Part shown: in pieces, positions 31,800 through 38,397 of the stretch | How the letters are laid out: each line of letters starts with the position of its first letter | Numbering within the stretch: position 1 is the first letter of the stretch | Origin: Elysia marginata | Taxonomy: Eukaryota > Mollusca > Gastropoda > Plakobranchidae | NCBI GenBank assembly: GCA_019649035.1 | Contig: BMAT01009152.1 | Coordinates: 138,991-177,387 of the forward strand | DNA: 38,397 nucleotides | Direction: 5' to 3' | Position numbers and translations under genes: made by a program | The notes under the pieces: generated by a model | The model's database searches: none | What the model was told of the DNA's origin: nothing | The model's input: the letters and a program-made list of their open reading frames with translations, nothing else

Positions 31800-32610
31800 A
31801 AAATACTAGATAAAATAACGTACTTTCAGTTTCCTCTTGAAAGCAGTTACTAAATTCATTTCCTGGATGGCCTCAAGCGAAGAGTTCGCAAAAATAACTG
31901 TATGTAGAGAGTGCTCTGCGTCCATAACGTTTCAACTTTGTTTTACTTGGCTTCTGGAGTGTATTTTTTGTTAGAAGATCAAATTTGTCTGTGTGGTACC
32001 GGTATGAATCATTTAATGAGGTCTTTGATTTAAGAAGGTCAATCTGGGTCAATCTGGATCTTTCTAAACATGAAAAGCCAAAGATGTTATCTTGTACTGT
32101 ACACGAAATGATACTGGAAGCCAATGCTGCTATTTAACTTTAAGGATAGGTACGATGTGTCTTTTTATTTTAGAGGATATCGTGATAATGTCTTGCAGCG
32201 CTGTTTTGTGCTTTTTTTTTTAGTTTATTAATGCATGTTTCTGGAAGTCCTGACAGTAAAGAGTTACAACAGTCTAGGCGTCCGGTGTCCATTACGGCCT
32301 GATTTGAGCGATTTTCTTAGTTTTTAAGTACAGTAGCAGAGTTTTTGTACATGTTCGATGTGGTGACTACAACTATGTACTGAATCATAGAAAATGTCTT
32401 GATTTTTTACACATTCTATGACCTGTATTTCCTCTTTGCATAGTGATACTGGTGAGGTGTTTAAAGAATTGAATTTGTTTTCTGTGCTAACAATTAAGAC
32501 TTCAGTTTTGCTCTCATTGAGCTTAAGTTTGTCAAAGGCCATCCTGGTTAAGATGTTACATGTTACACAAGCATTTTCAAAGAGTTCAAGACATGAGAGA
32601 TGTCAGAAAC
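31800..32610 (-). mobile_element. Broken CR1/L2-type LINE reverse transcriptase fragment
   Basis: On the - strand MAFDKLKLNESKTEVLIVST (from 32542) matches the WxxxNKLKLNxxKTE block of these reverse transcriptases. It is followed, across frameshifts, by RLDCCNSLLSGLPETCIN-like residues near 32270, by KLKRYGRRALSTYS near 31930 and by EAIQEMNLVTAFKRKLKVRY near 31840, which is the C-terminal end. Several stops and frameshifts mean it is inactive. Confidence 0.78.
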
Positions 32611-33069
32611 ATGAACAGACTTGCGAAATTTGAGTGCTACAACATACTGATGAATTTTAAACCACGGGGTTCAATGATGGTACATGTACACAGTTGTGCA
32701 TGAAGTGAGAAAAGGTTTGGTCATAACAATCGGGCTTGGGACACTCCGTATCTAAGGACAGATGGTGCAGAAAAGAATTAATTAATAGAAACTGAATATT
32801 GCCTGTGATAATAACATTGTATATTATCATGCAAACAACTTCAAAGCGGTGTGTATGATACCAAAATCGTGCTTGATTAATTTTTTTGTCACATGTCTGA
32901 TTTCAATACAGCTACTCATTACCTTTTTGTTATATGTAGCCCCCTATCTTTTTAATAAACCCAACCCTTCGCAATCCGTGAGTTGTGAGCACATTATCTG
33001 ATGCGATCAGCACACGAGTGATTGCTGACTTTGGCAGAAAGTGTCAGCTTATATGATAACACAGCTTAC

Positions 33070-33181
33070 CTGCTAAGGCAGATGTTGGATATAAATAAGA
33101 AGGTGCTGTAGATTGTCGTGGCTAGAGACATACAAGCCCTCCGCCCCATCACAAGTTGGAGCAAGTACGCTACCAACAGAC
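33070..33181 (-). CDS. SVOP: SVOP-like MFS transporter, exon with TM8 region
   Basis: Begins with GT completing a Gly codon, after ATAACCACTAG, and encodes LLVAYLLQLVMGRRACMSLA, then TTIYSTFLFISNICLS, ending with AG of an Arg codon at GTAAGC. It covers a helix, the cytosolic -GRR- turn (the MFS motif-A equivalent of the second half, D-x-G-RRK in SVOP) and the next helix. The usual acidic residue of that motif is replaced (LQLVMGRR instead of I-DRLGRK), a notable difference within the family. Confidence 0.87.
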
Positions 33182-35150
33182 CTAGTGGTTATAGAAAGAA
33201 AAGCAGAAGGAATGAACAAAGTGAAATGTTAAGGAGTACTCTATCGCATCCAAAGAGTGTAATATAATTTTTGGTAAACGTTGAAAGAGTTTAGACATTA
33301 CCCGATACTGCAATTTGCTTGAATATGACAGTATAATTATAGTCAACTGTTTAAAAAAAGGGGGGGGGGCAAAATCCAAACCTTTGGACAAAATGACTTC
33401 TAACTGCAAAAAATGCTAGATAAAAAGCTTCTAACATCTTCTATTAGAAACCGCTTTTCTTCCGATTTTGACCTATGCTACACGTTGAAAAAAATTTCCC
33501 CCTAAGTTCATTTTCGAAGATTTTAGTCTTAAACTGTCACTCCCCCCCCCTTTTTTTTCAAAAAAATTTTTTCATATCGTACATGCTTAGTTTATTAAAG
33601 ATTTAACCACAATCACATCTTTCATTTTTTGGCGATGCAAGCTGATAGTTCATTTATCACCCAAAACTCCACTATATAAAATTCCTTTCTGCATGAACTG
33701 TGTCAACTGCGCTCCCTCATTTTCTAAAGATTATGAGCGACCTCTAAACTTAGGCTACGGATAACACAAACATTTTTGAGCAGTCCTAAAAAATTCGTGA
33801 TAACAGGATTTTACTGTACTTGGATATAGAGGAAGTAACCATCGATCCAGCTCCTTAAAATGTAAAGCAAACAAAAGAAACTACGAATTCGATGAACATT
33901 CTTAAAAAAAATTCAACTGCTCAGCATTTCTTGGAAAGTTTACTCTCAATTGCAATTTGTTGTTGTTGTTGGTGATGTATACTAGTTCATAGGCCTATTC
34001 GTTGTAGTCTCCAAATTAAAGCAAAAGGTGAGTAAAGAAGGCTTTGTTTCCTTTTGATACAAACTGCGACGAGTGAATCCTTTCAACTTCTTTGATTTTG
34101 TAATTGGGTCTAGCAAGCACCTCATGTGACTGAAGACCTTAAAGATTGAACCACTATGGTGGCTATTCATATTTTTTGTCGAACGCTAATTATCTTTTGA
34201 GAAATTTTTTACCCCACCTTCTCATTCCAAACCGTCAAACGAAGATTGCGCACCCTAAGTACATATAGCTGTAGTATCGTGTGGCTACATCTCCAGTTTT
34301 TGTTTGTTGATCCAGGTTATCAAGTCTTCATGAGCATTTTGGACTGTTGCATATTCACCTTTTTATGTAACTGGGCAGTTTAAAACAATGTGATCTATTG
34401 CTTCAGGAGCCTTGCTACATCGTTGGCACATCGGAGAGCCTTTCAGTTTCCAATTGTGCATCGTATAGGCGGTCTCTGCATGTCTTGTCCGAAGTCGATT
34501 GGTTATCAGTCCGTGCTTTCTTTTTAAGTTTGTGAAGCCAGGAAGAGGTTGGGTTAGATAAGTTATTATATTTCCACCTGTTGCAATGTTATTTTCCCAT
34601 TCTTTCCCCCATTACTCTGTTGCATTAAAGTTTTCAATTTATGTATTATAGATGGGATTTCTTGGCCTGTCTTTTTGTTGTCGGGGTTTCCTTATATATT
34701 TGTTTAAGAGGTATGTTGTCTGCCATGTCCACGATTCTTCTGATTTTTTTTCCGCAACTTCTTTTCTAAGTGGGGTGGTGCAATTAAGCTTACAGTAAAA
34801 AGTCATGGATCGGCGTTGATTTGAGACAGCCACCATTTGTTCTCTCTTGCTACGGATCATCACGTTGTCGTCGTGCAACGCAAGGGATTGCGCACTCCAC
34901 AGACCCTGAAGGTGATACCGCACAGATACAATCACACTGAGACAGCAGATGGATTGGAGTCAGACTAGGAATGATCCAACCTGGCGTCCAGACAAGAACA
35001 GACTTCTGGACCAAAACTTCCTCTAGTCAACACCCCAAGTGGGGCACTTTAGTAAGAAAACAAATTTTCAACGTAAATAAACGCTTTTAGAGAACTTTTG
35101 ATTCCCAATACCACACAACTTAATAGGCAAACCTCATTGCGCAAACTTAC
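33182..35150 (-). other. Intron, SVOP-like gene
   Basis: Contains a LINE C-terminal fragment (34330-34960) and homopolymer runs near 33360 and 33543. The rest is AT-rich without recognised features. Confidence 0.7.
34330..34960 (-). mobile_element. LINE RNase H/C-terminal zinc-knuckle fragment
   Basis: The - strand reads LPGFTNLKRKHGLITNRLRT, then RHAETAYTMHNWKLKGSPMC and QRCSKAPEAIDHIVLNCPVT (about 34550-34370). The C--C...H----C pattern preceded by NRLRTRHA is typical of the end of LINE polyproteins in Jockey/I-type clades. The frame above it (34935-34639) may belong to the same element but is not diagnostic. It differs from the CR1/L2-type piece at 31800, so these are separate insertions. 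Confidence 0.65.
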
Positions 35151-35258
35151 CAGGAGCATCGGCAAAAGACGTCACAGCCAACTCCACATAATCTTCCTGT
35201 GTAAAAGGTTTACAGGTTACCGCACATTTTTCCTTCTCGGCCGTTTCCACATCGTAAC
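35151..35258 (-). CDS. SVOP: SVOP-like MFS transporter, extracellular loop and start of TM8
   Basis: Starts after CATTTCTAG at 35258 and reads YDVETAEKEKCAVTCKPFTQ, then EDYVELAVTSFADAPG, ending with one base of a Gly codon at a GTAAG donor. SVOP has the same loop between TM7 and TM8: a charged stretch, C--(A/D)C--LT-EDY--LLWTT--EFPG. Both cysteines and the EDY and PG landmarks are kept. The exon takes one base from an upstream exon that I could not place with confidence. SVOP is an MFS-fold membrane protein of synaptic vesicles in vertebrates; the substrate is unsettled. Confidence 0.87.
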
Positions 35259-35970
35259 CTAGAAATGTTTGTGATCAATTTATATATAGGCATCTTGCAA
35301 AGATATCGAAACATGATACAGCAAGAGTCGAAGTTTATTAATTTCTCCCTAATTTAAGAGGCTGCTAAAAGCACCTCGTATCCAATTAACTTGTCGGAAA
35401 AATTTACAAAGTTATTACGATCTAAGGTTCACTGAGAACAAGGTCTCTTTAAAGGAGCCCCTAAACGAGCATAATGAGAAAATTTGCATTACAAGTATCA
35501 ACTTTGTACGAGAATTAGAATAAATACTAATACATAAATATACCACACTAGTATGGTGCGCAATGTTTTGTAATCCTAACTTATTTTTTCTCACGTCGCT
35601 GCGAGGCCTACCGTTGATAAAAGGACCGGCGAAAAAAGCTAAAAAAATATCCACCTTCAGTTTCATTTTCAATTCTAGTTCTTCAACAAAGGACGCAGGT
35701 AAAAAAAATTTAGTTATATCAAAATTAATTTATAAAGGTTTTATACGAAAATATATTCTGATTGTGGTGTCCCTCTTTTAGATTTGTTGGAGCTGTCGTC
35801 ATTTAACATTAAAAGGCCTATCTATCTTGAAGAATCGTGATACAAACAGACCAAACTTATGTTTACTTTTGAATGTTTATATTTAGTTTTTGCATTTTAT
35901 GAATAATGCATTATGCTAACTGAAGTTTTCTTTCGTTTGGTATGAATTATGTATGATTCTTATGTTCAGG

Positions 35971-36798
35971 TTGCATTGCTTAATGAACAAAATACTTTTT
36001 TCATCATTGCAATCGACAAACTCACAACCTTTTTAGAATGTTTATATTTAGCTTTAGCATTTTATGAATTTATTATCTTTAAGTGCACTTAAGTTGCTAA
36101 ACTGATAATGTATACGCATTTTGGTTGTATTTTTAATAAAGATTTATATCCCAAATGAAAATATTGAGGACATTGTTGTAAGTATTACAGACTTTAAGCA
36201 GCAACACGTGAGTACGACGCGAACGTCTGTGGCGTCTATTTTTAGAAACTGGTTTCATTATTTTTATAGTTTCCTCAATCTGCTTTCCCGATTTTCACGT
36301 ACGCGTAGTGAGACACGGTGCGTGTGCTAAAGGTCTCTATTGTAGCGCCGCAGACGATAACTTGAGTTATACTAGATTACAGGCCCGTTATAAATCGATA
36401 ATAGATGAATAAGATAATGTGGAAAACACACCGTATTTAGTGCGAAATGAGCAATTGCAAGTTCTGAACATTTTTTCATGTATAACTTTGAAAAGGGAAA
36501 AAAAAGAACTAGAATGGTCTAGGGTGGTATAGGTGATGGGCGGAGGTGGAGTTGGGGGTGAGTTACGAGGGACAAAATGTAGCTCTTGCCGGAGAGGTTT
36601 TTACTAGGTTGAAGAATATCTAGTGGGGTGAGGCGGCTTCTTTGTCAATAGACCTACGAGAAAAGTAGACTTTTTGTATGCCAACCGGAGTTGTCTTTCT
36701 TTCGGTCAGAGTCAGTATAAATCAGGCTGCATGGTTAAATAAACAAAATACTTTTTTCAATCATTGCAATCTGCCAACTTACAACCTTTTGAATCAGG
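35971..36798 (+). repeat. Pair of direct repeats, about 70 bp each
   Basis: 35971-36040 and 36725-36798 share AACAAAATACTTTTTTCA, TCATTGCAATC and ACAACCTTTT in the same order and orientation. A second local pair, TGTTTATATTTAG followed by GCATTTTATGAAT, starts at about 35871 and 36036. Confidence 0.6.
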
Positions 36799-38208
36799 TC
36801 GAAGTAAAACCTTTTAATTAAATATATAAATGTACATGTAGTTCTTTAAACAGAAAATCGAACTGCCATCTGCTTATTAAATTAAGATTTCGTTAAGTTG
36901 TTAGGGGTAGGGGCATGTGAGCTTTTTTCACCCTTCACTTCATCATCCAGAATATAATATTGTACCCCCTTTTTAGTTGTTTCTAGGTTTCGGGATGATA
37001 TTTATAGGGATTCTGGAACATAAAAGTCTTTACAAACTTCACATCACCCATTTAATATAAACAGGTGAATCCAATAAATTGATAAGTTGTTTGCTAATTG
37101 TTACCTGACGCCATACTGGGGCACTCTCTATCTCTGTGTATATCATGTGTCTGTAACCCCCCCCCCTCACTCTCCCATTCATGATAACCGCATATCTTAT
37201 CATATCAATACAAAGATTGAACAGGATCATTTTTCTTATTATGATCTAAAATCATAGAAACAAGATTCAATAAAAAATTATATTTACGAGACATCAGTTC
37301 ACGATACACATGATTTATAAACATACTTAAGGATGACACATTCCTAGTCTCATCTTAAAACTCCTGCGATTCCTACGAGCTCTCCACACCAGCTCTCTAT
37401 CTTCTCTATCCAGTGCATCCCATTTCCGTATTACTAAAGGATAGAAGACCATTATCTTTGATACTACTCTTTTCAGATGAGATCATCTCGCCATCTTCTC
37501 TTTTGCTTACTTTTGGATCTTTGTCCAATCGTGTTTGCTACTCCGTCACTTTTTGCGTTCATCCATGTTCGGTAAGTCTGACCACATGTCCAGCCCATTT
37601 CAACTTTGCTTAAGCAAAAGTTGGACTACATCTTGCATCACGGTTGCAAGTTTTCCAGTTTTGTATTTTTAGCAGTTGTCTTTAATTGAGAAACGAAGAA
37701 ATTTTGAAAAATTAAGATTCAAAATTTAAACAAAACCTTTAAACTTAAGATTTTAAAAAGTCTATCATTTCTTTTGAACCGTATTGCTGTTAAGCGCATA
37801 GTAGAGACTTGTATCTAACTTCTTCAGTTCGTCTATCAAATACAGTTTATTTCCAATGGGCAGATGTTAGTTATTAGGCAAGTCGGAGAACTTTGTTTGT
37901 TAAAACTTTCCTGGTTTTTGTACATAAGCCGCTCGCACCCTGACTTCTTCTTATTCATCTGTTCTTCATCTCAGATTGCGAGTCATTCCAAAAATTGCAA
38001 GCTCTCTGAGTATGTGTGTTTGTTTTATTCATGAAACCTGATGAGCTTTCTCGTGTGAACTGTGGTCTTATTCGATAGCTGGTGGCTTTTTGCCTAATAA
38101 AGCTTTCAACCATGTTTTTCATTGTTAATGTGAACTATATAATGAACCCCTAGATTGCATAAAACGTTAAGTGAAAGACAATAGCCTAAAGACAAAGCAT
38201 ACATGTAG

Positions 38209-38257
38209 TTTTTAAGTAAAGTAAACAAGCTTTTTTTTTAAGTAAAGTAAACAAGCT
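38209..38257 (+). repeat. Short tandem duplication, 26-bp period
   Basis: AAGTAAAGTAAACAAGCT occurs twice, each time preceded by a T run (38209-38231 and 38235-38257). It lies next to the possible donor at 38260. Confidence 0.85.
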
Positions 38258-38260
38258 CAC

Positions 38261-38397
38261 TTCCGGTTTTGACTTTGCCTGTGGCAGGTCGTGTTTTTCT
38301 CGGTGCTCTGGCTCTCAACTTTATTTCGCTTGTTTTCTTCTCTAATTCCACTGATTGTTTGTAGGATTTTCTTTCATCGTGTTTACAGTGCTTAATT
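38261..38397 (-). CDS. Possible partial exon at right edge, product unknown
   Basis: The - strand is open from the window edge to a GTGAGC donor at 38260. It encodes a basic peptide containing ERKSYKQSVELEKKTSEIKL followed by RARAPRKTRPATGKVKTG. It ends with one base, so its phase would fit the SVOP-like exon at 35258, but a one-in-three match is weak evidence. SVOP should have TM7 hydrophobic residues here, which are absent. It may belong to another gene, be an isoform exon, or be non-coding. Confidence 0.22.

Larger units (their letters stand above)
29632..33069 (-). other. Large intron with nested transposons
   Basis: A 3.4-kb intron. It contains the mariner derivative at 30228-31080 and a LINE fragment at about 31800-32610. 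The remaining parts (29632-30227, 31081-31800, 32611-33069) are AT-rich, and I see nothing supportable in them. Confidence 0.75.
35259..38260 (-). other. Intron or upstream region of the SVOP-like gene
   Basis: No exon for TM1-TM7 is recognisable. The region is AT-rich with dispersed direct repeats (35971-36040 and 36725-36798; 35871 and 36036). The rest of the gene probably lies beyond the right edge. Confidence 0.6.

Noticed and set aside
36520-36571. G-quadruplex candidate
   Set aside because: G runs occur but the spacing is long and irregular, so support is too weak.
1-38397. CRISPR array, operons or prokaryotic genes
   Set aside because: No regularly spaced identical repeats with unique spacers and no long uninterrupted genes; the window has eukaryotic split genes.

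Overview
This is a piece of an animal nuclear genome. Small exons with consensus GT/AG splice sites are separated by AT-rich introns full of microsatellites, LINE, SINE and DNA-transposon remains. One run of N (17042-17151) marks an assembly gap. Codon content, tRNA-derived SINEs, many LINE types and frequent TACATGTA octamers fit a lophotrochozoan, probably a mollusc, but that placement is inference. No bacterial, viral or plasmid features are seen.

Two genes are well supported and converge tail to tail. On the + strand, exons at 11239-11338, 11983-12080, 15486-15664 and 19562-19639 join in phase into 151 residues of a UBE2G1-like ubiquitin-conjugating enzyme (E2). The short first coding exon is not visible in the window. 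On the - strand, exons at 35258-35151, 33181-33070, 29631-29550, 29059-28970 and 27534-27421, with a tentative last exon at 26400-26284, join in phase into the C-terminal part of an SVOP-like transporter of the major facilitator superfamily (MFS). Its N-terminal half lies beyond the right edge. The two have unrelated jobs (ubiquitin transfer; membrane transport), and nothing in the sequence suggests co-regulation.

The rest is mostly repeats. 1-11.2 kb holds a possible edge exon, a tandem array at 333-880, a repeat carrying a (GTA)n array (3001-4335), two tRNA-derived SINEs, and a LINE cluster (6790-8870) lying between near-perfect 30-bp inverted repeats. 12.39-14.39 kb is a hAT-like non-autonomous element with an 8-bp target duplication. 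15.8-18.0 kb is an inverted second copy of the GTA-bearing repeat, split by a pogo/Tigger-like element that contains a further 380-bp insertion. A LINE 3' end lies just after the E2 stop codon. The 20.3-26.2 kb intergenic stretch holds a 106-bp tandem duplication, a small MITE and a truncated LINE with an (ATC)n tail. The SVOP-like introns hold a foldback element, an internally deleted mariner and two LINE fragments.

I found no convincing undescribed biological system. The most informative structures are the nested insertions in the two GTA-repeat copies, the intact hAT boundaries, and a LINE whose layout matches twin priming.
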